From contig JAPXFY010000021.1 in assembly GCA_030674185.1 (NCBI GenBank), positions 67,134,876-67,198,875 on the forward strand: 64,000 nucleotides of DNA, in the 5' to 3' direction. Shown in pieces: positions 1 to 12,960 of this stretch. This DNA comes from Monoplex corrugatus. Lineage: Eukaryota; Mollusca; Gastropoda; Littorinimorpha; Ranellidae. The notes under the pieces are model-generated. The model was not told where the DNA came from and searched no databases. It saw only the letters and a list, made by a program, of their open reading frames with translations. Each line of letters starts with the position of its first letter. Position 1 is the first letter of the stretch. The translations under genes and the position numbers were made by a program.

Positions 1-605
1 ATGAAAAACCGCCTTTAATTAAACAAGAAGTTGTCAACCTGTGCATTTTTATTTTTTATTATGTATTTACTTTGGTTTATATGTTTTTAATTATAAATAA
101 TATGTGTTGTATTATTATATATCATATATATGTGTGTATAGATATATGTAAGTATATTCATATTGATTGACTAAAATAAAAAAAAATTGAGAGCCTGTGA
201 TGGTAGTATAAATACCCTTAAAAAACAGAAATGAAAATTGAATATTTCACTGAAAAGACCTCTCAAGTTTCCTGGTAACTTAGAAATTGAGTCTTTATCA
301 AGACTAAGAGATTACAGATTAATTACTAATTAAGCTGTTCTGAGGGGTAGAAAAGATTCACAGACTGAATTGGTTTATAACTTGCTCTTCTGGAAATTTC
401 ATCTTGCAATTTTGATTTAAAAATTCTGCTGGTAGTAAGGACAGTGTATCTTTTTCAATTATTTACCCTAAGAAGCAAACTTTTTTGAAAAAAAGTTGTA
501 ATTTTTTTTCTTGAGTAAACACACACTTTCTCATAAGCTGTCATACAACATGAAAGATAATGTGTTATGAATGTAAATATCTTGTGGTGTATTTTATAAG
601 TGTAC
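1..605. other. AT-rich non-coding sequence
   Basis: No ORF with coding character and no recognisable repeat family is visible. The sequence is A+T rich with short homopolymers. It is probably intergenic or intronic. Confidence 0.5.
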
Positions 606-655
606 ATATGCATATATGTATGTATGTATGTGTGTGTATATATATGTATATATAT

Positions 656-715
<60 letters not shown>

Positions 716-755
716 TTATACATATATATATATACATATAAGTATCAGTATGTGT

Positions 756-803
<48 letters not shown>

Positions 804-810
804 CACACAC

Positions 811-860
<50 letters not shown>
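606..860. repeat. compound (TA)n/(CA)n microsatellite
   Basis: Long (TA)n runs flank a (CA)n run near 760-802. Open frames across it read only Cys-Val or Tyr-Ile repeats and are not genes. Confidence 0.95.
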
Positions 861-3318
<2,458 letters not shown>

Positions 3319-3553
3319 CTGGTTAGTCTGATTGACAGCAGAAGGAGCCACTGGCACGAAGAAACCAGCAGAAAGCTGTCTCTGTAGTGGTGGCTGCCCA
3401 CTCAGACCAACAGCAGCAGCTGCAGTGGTGGATGTTGTGGTTGTGGTGATCAATGGAGCAGACAATGTGCTGTCATAGTGCAAGGTAGCCACACTCACAG
3501 GTGTAGCTGATGTTACAACTATGCTCTGGGTCTGGGATGTTGCCTGTCTGTTC
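3319..3553 (-). CDS. second exon of unrecognised Lys/Ser-rich protein gene
   Basis: On the - strand an acceptor (TTGTACACACAG) precedes base 3553 and a donor (CAG then GTGAGA) follows base 3319. The exon encodes about 78 residues rich in Thr, Ser, Ala and Gln, including the run LITTTTTSTTAAAAVG. It enters with one base completing a codon. That matches the two-base overhang left by the donor at 4722, so the join is in phase and would add V-N-R-Q-A-T. It leaves in phase 0. Low-complexity Thr/Gln segments of this kind are common in transcription regulators. No downstream exon was found in the remaining 3.3 kb, so the C-terminus is unknown. Confidence 0.6.
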
Positions 3554-3639
3554 CTGTGTGTACAAGGACAATGATGATCAAACTTCCTTTTTAAAATTGT
3601 TGCTTATGGAACAATCAATAATATGATGTTAAAGCAGCA

Positions 3640-3760
3640 ATTGATTTTATTGTTGTTGTTATTTTTGTTTAAAGCCCAGCTGACTGTGTAGAGACATATC
3701 AGGGCCATAATCTTTTCCAATTTATCACACAGGCAATTTAAAAACAAACCTGAACACAAA
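3640..3760 (-). repeat. SINE-like dispersed repeat (GGGCTTTAAA family)
   Basis: Read on the - strand it contains the family's central and terminal words, including GCTGGGCTTTAAAC followed by an A/T tail. It lies in the intron between the exons at 3553 and 4722. Confidence 0.5.
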
Positions 3761-4721
3761 TTCAAACATAACTAAGGACTCTAAATACACAAAATGGGCC
3801 CAAGTTACCTAAAATTGCTTCCGCATATGTCATTTCCCTAGCGCAAAAAAATGCACCCAATTATCAATCCTAAGAGAAAGTATGTAAGACTTTATTGAAC
3901 ACAAACAGATGAATGAACCAGCGAGGCAGAAAATGATAGGAAGAAATGACAGAAAGCAGAAAATGATAGGAAGAAATGACAGAAAACAAAGGAGCAAGGC
4001 AGAAACAGAGAGAGAGAAGAGGTAATTTCCAGTAAAAATTTCCAAAAGGTGGGGATGCTATACTGAAAGAGCCCCCGGCATCCCCATGGTGTGTGTGTGT
4101 GTGTGTGTGTGGGGGGGGTCTATTGATATTGATCAATCTGCCAACTCTAGCCTTATCAAACATTAACGAATTCGAATATAAATTGCACTAAACTCTGCTG
4201 AGGATATATACACAGTAACTTCAATTACCTTTTTCTAATTATTTCCATAAACTTATTATTAAGAAGTTCAATTTAAAAAGAAAATCAAAATTATGTCATG
4301 TGTAGACTGAATACTGAAAACAGTTTAGATTTATGCTAAAAGATACACCTCCTCAAAATTCTTTCAGTGTCATGTTGGAAAGATGATAAACTAAAGTACA
4401 ATTAAGATATCATATTCAATCAAGTGACAACCCTTTGACTCTCTTACCTTTTATCCACCCAATGGAAAAAAAAAAACTTAAACTTTCCACTCCCTTGAAT
4501 TAGTCTGTCACCCAGCTTCCTACAGGAAACTACAACTGGAAAAAATAGGGGGGGGGGGGGGGTGAAAAGGCTAAGTTGTTGTCCTGCTATTATGCCTGAG
4601 CAATAATGCAGGAAAATGGTGGACAGGATGAAAGAGTAAAATGATTAACATTTAAGAATGGCAAGCTCACTGATGCCATCCTCTGTAAAGAAATAAAGAA
4701 AACTTAAAACTGTATGCTCAC
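3761..4721 (-). other. intron of the left - strand gene
   Basis: The stretch between the two exons contains a short (GT)n-poly(G) tract at 4086-4118, a duplicated 30-odd bp segment near 3929-3986 and a poly(G) run at 4549-4562. No further exon was recognised. Confidence 0.5.
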
Positions 4722-6554
4722 ACTGATTTTTCTGCAGATTCAGTCTCCTGTGCCATCTTGACAGTTGACTGTTGGGCAGTGGTAATACTGACCCCAGAGG
4801 TCAACTTCTCAGCTGACTCTTTCCTCCTGCTTTTACTCTCCTTTTCACTGACTCCTTTTTCTGAACTGTCCAACGGTCTCTTTCTAGAATTTGACGCCTG
4901 TGTTTTGGACAGTGAAACATCCATCACGTCTCGAGTCAAGCAGCTAGGAAACTTGCGTGGAAAAGATTTCAACTGTGATGAAAGTCGCGGAGGTGCCGGT
5001 TGTAACTTTATGGTCCGTATGGGTTTGGGTGCCTGATGCTTGCTGTTGTTGGCTGTGTTGGTTCTTGCTTTGACAGGCTTGACTTTGTCTTTGTCAAGGT
5101 TAAGTGGGGAGCTAGAAGCAGAGTTACTGTTTTTCTTCTGATTTTGTTTCTGACCGCTGTTAGTACTGAGGGAGACACCAGTTTTGGAAGAGCTGCCCAT
5201 TAAAGCCACTTTGTTGGCCTCACTTCGCTCACTCTTACTATGGGCCAGTCTGTAGCCAGAGATGAGAGAAAGCATCTCTAACCCACTCTTTTCTGAGGCC
5301 AGCTCAAGGTTTTTGATCAGTCTGTCATATTTTCGCACAAATTTTCTATCATCAGACATTGCCTCGTTTGTTTTATTTTCTTTTTTGCTACTGTTTAGAG
5401 CAGTTTCTTTGTTATCAAAAGAAGAGCTGTGAGTATTTTGTGGCACATCTGTACATACAAGCATCTCTGTCTTGGAGTTTTGTGTCTGAGAGTTATCTGA
5501 CTTCAAGTTCTGTGGCACAGAGCTTTCAGATGGAACGTCCTCAGAGTTTCCACTTGTGAACTTCTGTTGTGAAAGCCACACAGTGGACAGTATACTGTTT
5601 TGAGCAGCATTTTTAGGAGCAACCTTGGGTATGTCATCTATGAGTTTGTTGATATCTGGAGTCTCTTGCAGTTTTCTGATCAGTTCATCATATTTCTTTT
5701 TTTCTCTTCTTTTCCTTTGTTGATGTCTGTTGTGAGAAAGCATCTGTTTCAGGTGTCTGACCTGTGGGCAACTGGCTGCCATCCTGAAGCAAGCTGTATC
5801 CATGATCAGAATTATTAGTGTTTGATATCTTACTCTTAGTCATGGAAGTCTGTGACTCAGAATCCACAACATTTGTCCCAGCAACAGCAACATTTTCTGT
5901 TGTTGCCTTCTCATTCACCTTTTGGTCCTTCTCTTTACAAGTGTCTGACTGGTTCTGTGGATTTGGGGGATCAAGTCTCTCCTTCTCCTTGTGCTTTTGG
6001 TCTTTCTCTTTAAAAGTTTCTGTCTGGTTCTGTGAATTTGAGGAATCAACAAAATCTTTGTATTTTGCTGGTTTTTCTCGATGACGACTTGGTCGACTGG
6101 CAGGTTTTGGCTCTTCCTTATCTTCATGTTGAACCTGGCTTGCTGAAACTTTGGAATTTGACTCACGACTTGGTGTTTGGTGTGCTGCGTTGTCACAGCT
6201 GGCTGAAACTGATGTGCCAACTTCTCCAACTGTCTTCGCGTTTATCAAAAGTGACGGGTCGCTGACAGACTCAGACTCAGAGATGCCCAAGTTTTGCAGG
6301 TCTTCTATTCGACATTGAAGTTCCCGTTCATCATCGGGGAATGTGATGGCGTTGCGTGGAAACGTCAAAACAAAATCGATCATACTTTCCGCTTTGGAAG
6401 GAACAACACGTGCAGAAAGCGATCCCATTGTTTTCTTCTCATTTTTCTCGCCAGACCAAACCGAGGCTCTGTACACATGCCACAGTTGACACTTCGGTTC
6501 TTTGATAATGTCTTCGCAAACAGACAAAGGAAACGAAAGCTTTATTCCTTCCAT
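4722..6554 (-). CDS. large first exon of unrecognised Lys/Ser-rich, probably nuclear protein (frame break at an A7 run)
   Basis: The start is the ATG at 6554 (MEGIKLSFPL). An in-frame TTG nine bases upstream is not a plausible start. The N-terminal ~100 residues look folded. Next come basic, low-complexity segments: a PSRHREKPAKYKDFV motif near residue 155, then two related blocks of the type NQTETFKEKDQK and NQSDTCKEKDQK. The frame ends early at about 5688, while a second frame is open from 5803 to 4718 and continues the same basic composition (KYDELIRKL). The shift lies at seven A on the coding strand (5697-5703), and removing one A restores a single reading frame of about 610 codons. Later the protein repeats the KYD-x-LI-x-x-L pattern (KYDRLIKNL) and ends at a GTGAGC donor. 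The composition suggests a nuclear regulatory protein. I do not recognise the family. Confidence 0.7.
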
Positions 6555-6933
6555 CACTGACAAACGATTGTGATCACAGGACTAACACATTTAGGCTATC
6601 TAATATCCCTATCAACTCAAGCCGAACACTTGGAACAAAAAGCATACAACGCTTCGTGACGACATTTCAAGCCTCGCTTTCAATGCTTAAAGGGAAGTAA
6701 GTTTTAAAAAATCTCATTATATAGACAGAATCTCTTTTTCTTGTCGTTGACAGTCTTCTTCCGTACAGAGAGGAATACACCATTCTCTTTTAAATTTCTG
6801 CCGTATATTCCTAAACAGTACTTCTTCACCTATCCCTACTTCTGCCCACCACTATCCCAACTCCCGAATGGCAATTAAAATACATGAATTTTGTTCATTA
6901 GAAAGAAACCTGAATATGACCACACCAGGACGA

Positions 6934-6970
<37 letters not shown>

Positions 6971-7570
6971 ACAAAACAAAACAAAAAAGGAAAGAAAGAA
7001 AAGAAAGACAGAAAGGAATTCCTGGTACTATCTTCTTGCTTTCGTTTCACCAATTTGATTCTATATTTATTCATTTATATATTTATTGTGCCTGCGCGTA
7101 TATCTGTATACAAAAATAATGAGAATGTCCAAATCTATCCAAAACATTTCAAATACAAGAGTCAGAAGTACGACGATCATCCAATAAATGGGGAAAAAAA
7201 TGTTCTACCAACTTAAAAAGTAATTGTAGCAACACACTGATTTTTTTGCACAAACCTCACCCCCGTAATTATGAAAGTAATTAAGATATTGTGACGTCAT
7301 TTGTGATGATGTCACATTGGTTACGATCATTCCAAGCATCACTGCCATGTTTAGCGTTGAATAACAGCACGTTTACAGTAAAACTGAATTTGATAAAGGA
7401 CGTTCTGACACAGATAGTTCAAAAACAAACAAACAAACAAAAAATAAGGACACAGTTTATAGGTGTGCGTCATTATCAAAAATGGCGTTAAGGCAAGTAC
7501 AATCCAGGGACGCTAACTGAAAATAGTGACGAGGAAATGGAAATCGAAATTAAAGTGATACCAGCAGTCA
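6555..7570. other. upstream region of the left - strand gene; no gene seen
   Basis: The 150 bases just upstream of the start codon are CpG-richer than their surroundings and are the likely promoter of the - strand gene. An (AAT)n run lies at 6939-6966. A perfect CRE palindrome TGACGTCA with a nearby GATGTCACA lies at about 7294-7316. Nothing else is supported. Confidence 0.4.
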
Positions 7571-7574
7571 AACA

Positions 7575-7880
7575 ATTCATCATCATCATCATCAGGTGCC
7601 TTGCCGCATGGCGTTGGCGACCATGGACTTCCATCCATCTCTATCTCTCGTTGCCCCTAGCATCCCCCCCACCCTCCTCGTCCCCAGCCACTCTGCAAGT
7701 CCATCCAGCATTCTCTCCCTGGATCTACCTGGTGCTCTCTTTCCCTCCAGCTTTCCCGTTGTGACCAGGTGCTCCAAATCCCCCTTCCTCATAAAATGGC
7801 CTATAAATGTTGCCTGTCTTTTCCTAATCTTCCTTATGAGTGATCTACTTGTGTATACCTCCATCAAGACTGTCTCGTTT
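7575..7880 (-). mobile_element. 5'-truncated RTE-like non-LTR retrotransposon, 3' end with (ATG)n tail
   Basis: On the - strand a 91-residue open frame contains IRKRQATFIGHFMRK, EHLVTTGKLEGKRAPGR and a closing WKSMVANAMRQGT. This is the typical C-terminal tail of RTE-type or related non-LTR reverse-transcriptase ORFs. The element ends in a run of ATG trinucleotides (TCATCATCATCATCA on the + strand at 7578). Such short-repeat tails are typical of RTE-like elements. Closely similar copies are at 8280 and 37400. Confidence 0.75.
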
Positions 7881-7904
7881 GTTTCCTAGTCCTACTCAAA
7901 CAAT

Positions 7905-8011
7905 TAGAAACCAGAAACGCACGAAAATACATGTGCGCTGGTGTTCCATAATACAGGAAAGAAGACAACAGGAATTTTTGGTCAAGTGGCCTTTGTCAAG
8001 TACACACAAAA
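7905..8011 (+). repeat. dispersed repeat (GGCCTTTGTCAAG family)
   Basis: The segment shares GAAACCAGAAACGCACGAAAATA and TGGCCTTTGTCAAG-like words with copies at 17634, 29227, 30870 and 35040. It is diverged. Confidence 0.4.
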
Positions 8012-8232
8012 AAGACAGTTTCAGTTTCACTTTCTCAAGACGACATCTCTGCACTCGGAATGAATTCAATATGCACCAACGTCACAGGTGCCATGTGTAT
8101 GGTGATCATGGCACAAGCCTTAAGCCTGCACATAAACCTGTGGGCTGGCCAGGTCCTGAGTTCCTACCTAGACTATGTTTTACTTTAGTCTATATCTTGT
8201 ATTGTATCATTGGAATAGTCTTGGTTACATGT
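8012..8232 (+). repeat. SINE-like dispersed repeat (GATCATGGCACAAGCC family)
   Basis: The family contains GTGCCATGTGTATGGTGATC and then CACAAGCCTTAAGCC. It continues through a CTGGCCAGGTCC word to a T-rich end. Other copies are at 39866-40017 (- strand) and 53231-53660 (+ strand, interrupted). Copies in both orientations and in unrelated contexts support a mobile origin. Confidence 0.75.
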
Positions 8233-8277
8233 AAATGACATGTGCATCTGTGAATCTTATCTTAAAAAAGGGAACAT

Positions 8278-8452
8278 ATATCATCATCATCATCATCATC
8301 ACCAGGTGCCCTGCCGCTTGGCGTTGGCGACCATGGACTTCCAACCATCTCTATCTCTCGTTGCCCCCAGCATCTCCCCCACCCTCTTCATCCCCAGCCA
8401 CTCTGCAAGTCCGTCCAGCATTCTCTCCCTGGGTCTACCTGGTGCTTATAAG
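8278..8452 (-). mobile_element. short 3' fragment of the same RTE-like element
   Basis: This is the terminal ~170 bp of the element also seen at 7575, again starting with a (CAT)n run on the + strand at 8281. It is nearly identical over the shared part, truncated at its 5' end, and inserted only 0.4 kb away in the same orientation. Confidence 0.75.
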
Positions 8453-8601
8453 GAACATATATGTAAAGTGAATACATAAACAATTACAGGTCTGAATCAC
8501 AACACAACTACCTACTCTGCATAAACTGGTCTCACATGACAGAAAGCCCCCCTACCCCTCCTCCCAGTCAATGCACAAAGCCTCAGCTGTCTACCAACTA
8601 G

Positions 8602-10476
8602 GTGAAGAGACAACTTTTCCAAGCCTCTAAAACAAAAGTATCCACCCTCATTGCATCTGCAAAAACAAGCTATTTCCAAACCAAAATCCTGAATGCCTCT
8701 TCTTCAAAAGAACTCTTTACAACCATGAATCATCTCCTTGGCACACGAAAAGACTTACCTCTCCCAACAAAACATACAAATGAAGAACTCCCATCTGTAT
8801 TCTCTAAGTATTTCACCACCAAAATACAAACTCTTCGTGACAGGCTTGACAGGACACCCTGTCAACCATGCCCACCTGACCCTTCCTTCTCTGGCACACC
8901 TCTCACTACTTTTACCCCAGTCTCACAAGAAGAAATTTTCAACACAATCAGATCCATGTCGTTCAAAACCTGCGAACTGGATCCTCTTCCAGGTTCTCTC
9001 TACTCTGATTGTCTCCCTACTCTCCTCCCATTCATCACTGACATCATCAACACTTCTTTTAGAACTGGAACTGTCCCAGATTCTTTCAAGTCTGCTATTG
9101 TTCACCCTCTCCTCAAGAAACACAATTTAGACCCAAATGAACTGAAAAATTACAGGCCTATCTCTAATCTCTCTTTCTTGTCAAAACTCCTTGAAAAGGT
9201 CGTCCTCAACCAGCTGAACTCTCACCTGTCTGCCAACAATCTCCTCAATCCTTTCCAGTCAGCCTACCGCCAGTGCCATAGCACTGAAACTGCCCTACTA
9301 CACATTCTCAACAATCTCCTCCTTGCAACTGATACTGGCAAAGTCTCTCTCCTCACACTCCTTGATCTGTCTGCAGCCTTCGATACCATTGACCATGGTA
9401 TTCTCCTTTCTAGACTTCATCATACTTTTGGCATCTCTGACATTGCTCTCTCCTTTTTCACTTCGTATTTATCAAACAGAAAACAAACTGTTCTCATCAA
9501 TGGCACTTACTCTCAACCTGCATACCTGACCTGTGGTGTTCCACAAGGATCTGTCCTTGGCCCTGTTCTTTTCACTCTTTATACCTCCCCCCTGTCCACC
9601 ATCATCAACTCCCACTCTATAAAACACCACTTCTATGCTGATGACACCCAACTTCAAGATAGTGACTCACCTGATAATATACAGCGCCTGTTGACTCGCA
9701 CCACTGAGTGTTACTCGGACATTAAGAACTGGATGACACACAATAGACTTCAGCTTAATGACGACAAAACAGAAGCTATCCTCATTGGCACCCGTCAGAA
9801 ACTTTCCCAGCTGCCTCCTCTTTCTCTCCCATTATGTAACACATCAGTCCCAATTTCTGATTCAGCTAAAAACCTTGGTGTCTGCATTGACTCTACCCTC
9901 TCCATGAACAACTTTGTTTCTCAAACTGCCAGATCTTGCTACTATCATCTCCATCGTATAAGCCTGATCAGGAAGTATCTCTCTGTCGAAACAACTGCAA
10001 AACTCGTTCTCTCCTTCATAATGTCTCGCATTGACTATTGCAATTCACTCCTGTCTGGTCTTCCTGCCTCCACCATTCACATCCTACAGCGCATTCAAAA
10101 CAATGCTGTACGCCTTGTACTCAAAAAGAAAAAAGCTGACCACATATCTCCTCTCCTGGCACAACTTCACTGGCTCCCTGTATCAAAGCGCATACAGTAC
10201 AAACTAGACACCATGTGCTACAAAAGCCTCAATAACGCAGCCCCCGATTACCTGTCAAGCCTACTTGAGATCTATCTTCCCTCACGTACCCTCCGCTCTG
10301 CCTCCGATCCTCTGACTTTTCGCTTTCCACGCACTAAGCTCAATACCTATGGTCCACGAGCCTTCTCTGTTTCTGGTCCACTCTCCTGGAACAAACTTCC
10401 TCTCTCAGTCCGTCAGCAACCTACTTTTGCCTCCTTCAAGTCCGCTCTCAAAACTCACCTTTTCTCCTCTGCATAA
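8602..10476 (+). CDS. reverse transcriptase region of L2-like ORF2 (624 codons, uninterrupted)
   Basis: The open frame runs 624 codons to a TAA. A stop codon lies directly upstream, so the true N-terminus is missing and the frame begins at a GTG of no significance. Reverse-transcriptase blocks appear in order: LKNYRPISNLSFLSKLLEK near residue 180, FQSAYRQCHSTETALL, the motif A aspartate in LLDLSAAFDTIDH, GVPQGSVLGPVLF, and the catalytic YADD in HFYADDTQL near residue 347. The C-terminal tail has LHWLPVSKRIQYKL and GPLSWNKLPLSVR, as in L2/CR1-type elements. The whole preserved part has no stop or frameshift, so the copy is young. It would act in target-primed reverse transcription, but without the endonuclease it cannot be autonomous. 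Confidence 0.9.
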   Translation: MKRQLFQASKTKVSTLIASAKTSYFQTKILNASSSKELFTTMNHLLGTRKDLPLPTKHTNEELPSVFSKYFTTKIQTLRDRLDRTPCQPCPPDPSFSGTPLTTFTPVSQEEIFNTIRSMSFKTCELDPLPGSLYSDCLPTLLPFITDIINTSFRTGTVPDSFKSAIVHPLLKKHNLDPNELKNYRPISNLSFLSKLLEKVVLNQLNSHLSANNLLNPFQSAYRQCHSTETALLHILNNLLLATDTGKVSLLTLLDLSAAFDTIDHGILLSRLHHTFGISDIALSFFTSYLSNRKQTVLINGTYSQPAYLTCGVPQGSVLGPVLFTLYTSPLSTIINSHSIKHHFYADDTQLQDSDSPDNIQRLLTRTTECYSDIKNWMTHNRLQLNDDKTEAILIGTRQKLSQLPPLSLPLCNTSVPISDSAKNLGVCIDSTLSMNNFVSQTARSCYYHLHRISLIRKYLSVETTAKLVLSFIMSRIDYCNSLLSGLPASTIHILQRIQNNAVRLVLKKKKADHISPLLAQLHWLPVSKRIQYKLDTMCYKSLNNAAPDYLSSLLEIYLPSRTLRSASDPLTFRFPRTKLNTYGPRAFSVSGPLSWNKLPLSVRQQPTFASFKSALKTHLFSSA

Positions 10477-10634
10477 AATCCTAACCTCACTCAACCCCCC
10501 TCTGCAGCCTGTCTCCGCTCGGAGGGGAATCACTTTGTTTTAATATATAATTGTATATGATGTGCTCTCTGTGGTTTTCCATTGGTTTTATTCTTGCTTT
10601 TATTGCTTTTATTCTTTTCTCCCCATTTGTGGCC

Positions 10635-10637
10635 ATG

Positions 10638-10714
<77 letters not shown>

Positions 10715-10745
10715 GTGTGCGTGCGTACGTGTGTGCGTGTGTGTC
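10635..10745. repeat. (GT)n microsatellite inside the L2-like 3' UTR
   Basis: GT repeats pass into GTGCGTGTGC variants. The 57-kb copy has a much shorter (GT)n at the same place, so the tract belongs to the element and has expanded here. Confidence 0.9.
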
Positions 10746-10800
10746 TTTTCGGCGCTTGGATTTGATTTTGTCGAGATTTGCGCTATATAAATATTGTAAT

Positions 10801-11062
10801 TATTATGTATGCATGTGCGTACGTATGTATGTATGTATGTATGTATGTATGTATGTATACGCTTAGATTTATGTATGTATGCATGTATACGCTCAGCTTA
10901 GATTTATGTATGTAAGTATGTAAGCATGTATGTATGCATGTATACGCTCATATGTATGTAGGTATGTATGCATGTATACGCTCAGCGCTTAGATTTGATT
11001 TTATCAAGATTTTGCGCTATATCAATAAAATATATTATTATTATTATTATTATTATTATTAA
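10801..11062. repeat. (ATGT)n arrays and a second L2-like 3' end
   Basis: Several ATGT/GTATGC stretches are broken by a repeated ATACGCTCA-type word. At 10985-11060 the L2 3' terminal sequence recurs (AGATTTGATTTTATCAAG, TTTGCGCTATATCAATAAA) followed by (ATT)n. The last part is therefore a second, older 3' end next to the first. Confidence 0.7.
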
Positions 11063-11152
11063 GACAATATTTCCTTTATCATAGCCCCACCAGTCTGTCA
11101 TTCACGTCCGAGGAAAGAAAAGAGGAAATAGATAGATAAGTAAATGTGTAAA

Positions 11153-11208
<56 letters not shown>

Positions 11209-12316
11209 TGATAGCTTTGTTGTTGTTAGTCGACATTCTGATATTACTTGAGAAAGACGTTAAAGTCGAAAATTTGACCCCTCTACAACAAGGTGTTTGG
11301 CTGTTGTGCACAGTAAGAAATAAGTAAGTAAATAAGGTAATAAGAAAATGGGGTTCGTTTTTTTTTTTTTTCAAATAGATAAATATAAAATAAAGGAGCA
11401 TTTGGATAAATAAACAAATAAGAAATTGAAAAAAAAAAGTCAATACATGCGTCTAAACTGATTTTTGAAACATTTCTGATTGTTTTGTGTGCATGTTTAA
11501 GTTGAATCTTAATTAAATTCACTCTCGACTGTGCGGTATACCATCTGCTACGCCTACGTGACTGTAATTTATTATTTCCCCTTGATCATAATGTAACAGC
11601 TGTAGTGCCATGTGCTCAGGTCACATGACGACCAAGTTTGTACACTTTCACAAGAATGGTACTCCGCCAAATTCGGAGAGGGGTGGGGACATCCGATATG
11701 ACAACTGGTGATGGGGAAGAAACCAAGGAAACTAAAAATGAACAGTACTGAAACAGCCATTGCTCAGAGACAAATTATTGATTGAGTAACGAGATTTATA
11801 ACGATTTACGTACAGACTGTGTCTAATGTGGAGACCATAATCCAAGGAAAAAATAGTCCTCTCGAGCATAAATAAGTATAGCAGACGACAGATTCCTCGA
11901 AAGAAAAATACTGCCTATAAACTTTGTCTTTGATAAGTTGCCATTTGTGGACCCCACAAAACCAAACCCAGGTGAATGGCCATTTTGGATGGTTGGGTGT
12001 CCGTGATGACGATTAAATACTGATCATGTTTAATATCATATCATGTCAGTTGCAGAATATTTGGCACAGGCTTTGAATAAAAGCCGGAAAGGTCGGTTTA
12101 CTTCCAAAAACACACCGCGAGACGAAAATAAGCCGTAAAAGAGTATTTAAAATCATTACCAAATTTTCAAAGACAACTAAAATAACGGATTTCTTTTGTC
12201 AAAACATGTACATGTTAATGAAGAGGAGTACTTGAAAATTACAATATTAGTTGCATTCAGTTGATTTTCAAAAAGAAAGTGACAGCGTTTATCTTAGCCA
12301 ATCAAATCTATACCAT
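11063..12316. other. non-coding stretch with (GTAA)n
   Basis: A (GTAA)n array lies at 11152-11210. The rest has no recognised feature. Short open frames here lack splice sites or coding character. Confidence 0.5.
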
Positions 12317-12640
12317 CTAGGTTAACGGAAGTACCAACACATCGTCTTTACGAGCGAAATAGGAAACGTCAAGCCAGTCAGAGAGTATTTTCAGGTTATA
12401 ATCTCGACGTTTTCTGCTGCGATTTTTAAAGGTAGAAGAGGTATGGGTTTCAAGTAGTGTTTGGATTGTTGAGAATTTACAGTTGATGTGCAGATCGACG
12501 AAAACTGTAGGAACTAGAATAGAATGAATGTTGTGTATTCGATTGATTTGTTGCCCTAGACTGAACTCGGAACAGTTGATCAGTTTATGAAAAATCACTG
12601 GAGGACGAATTGCCAGTGAATCGACTTCATCTGTTTTCAT
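12317..12640 (-). CDS. candidate single exon or first exon of an unknown gene
   Basis: An open frame of 107 codons starts at an ATG with an A at -3 (MKTDEVDSLAIRPP) and ends at TAG. The composition is balanced and free of simple repeats, with FVDLHINCKF and a terminal SYFARKDDVLVLPLT. It therefore looks more like protein than the neighbouring chance ORFs. No family is recognised. It begins about 80 bp from a region that could hold the divergent start of SAP130, which would fit a shared promoter. It could also be a chance ORF. Confidence 0.35.
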   Translation of the reverse strand: MKTDEVDSLAIRPPVIFHKLINCSEFSLGQQINRIHNIHSILVPTVFVDLHINCKFSTIQTLLETHTSSTFKNRSRKRRDYNLKILSDWLDVSYFARKDDVLVLPLT

Positions 12641-12960
12641 GTTTTACTGTTTCGGGATCCAGTACACAACAAAACGGCACAGAATTTCTCAGACGAATCC
12701 GTTTCTGGATGAAAAATGTTGCTAGCTTTACTCCCATGTGGCCTGAGTGACACGGTCAGTGAGTTTTCGGTTGTCCTCATCGAAACTGGAAGTTCGAGTT
12801 TCTATTACGTGAGCTTGATTTATAAACTTGTACTTATAATTATACTATACATGTACTATAGACTATACTCGAACGCCCACAAGGTTGGGAGTAGGAGTGT
12901 CACGGAACAGTGTCGATAGGTTTCCCGGTTTCAGACAAACAAGTTCACACCAGAAACGAA
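12641..12960. promoter_or_regulatory. possible divergent promoter region
   Basis: This unique segment, free of repeats, lies between the - strand ORF at 12640 and the + strand exon at 13969. It is CpG-richer than average. There is no convincing TATA box, so the call rests on layout only. Confidence 0.25.

Larger units (their letters stand above)
8453..10800 (+). mobile_element. L2/CR1-clade non-LTR retrotransposon, 5'-truncated
   Basis: The region contains most of an ORF2 (8602-10476), a 3' UTR that includes a (GT)n tract, and a 3' end with the word TTTGCGCTATATAAATATTG. That 3' end is shared with the copy at 56996-57540. The endonuclease domain that would precede the reverse transcriptase is absent, so the insertion is truncated at its 5' side, probably near 8480-8600. 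Confidence 0.85.

Noticed and set aside
594..812. Cys-Val and Tyr-Ile repeat ORFs, and all similar His-Thr or Val-Cys ORFs in (CA)n tracts
   Set aside because: They are translations of dinucleotide microsatellites.
5690..5710. Programmed -1 ribosomal frameshift at the A_AAA_AAA heptamer in the left - strand gene
   Set aside because: The slippery sequence is in register, but the downstream open frame needs a +1 shift (one base removed), not -1. An indel in the run explains it better.
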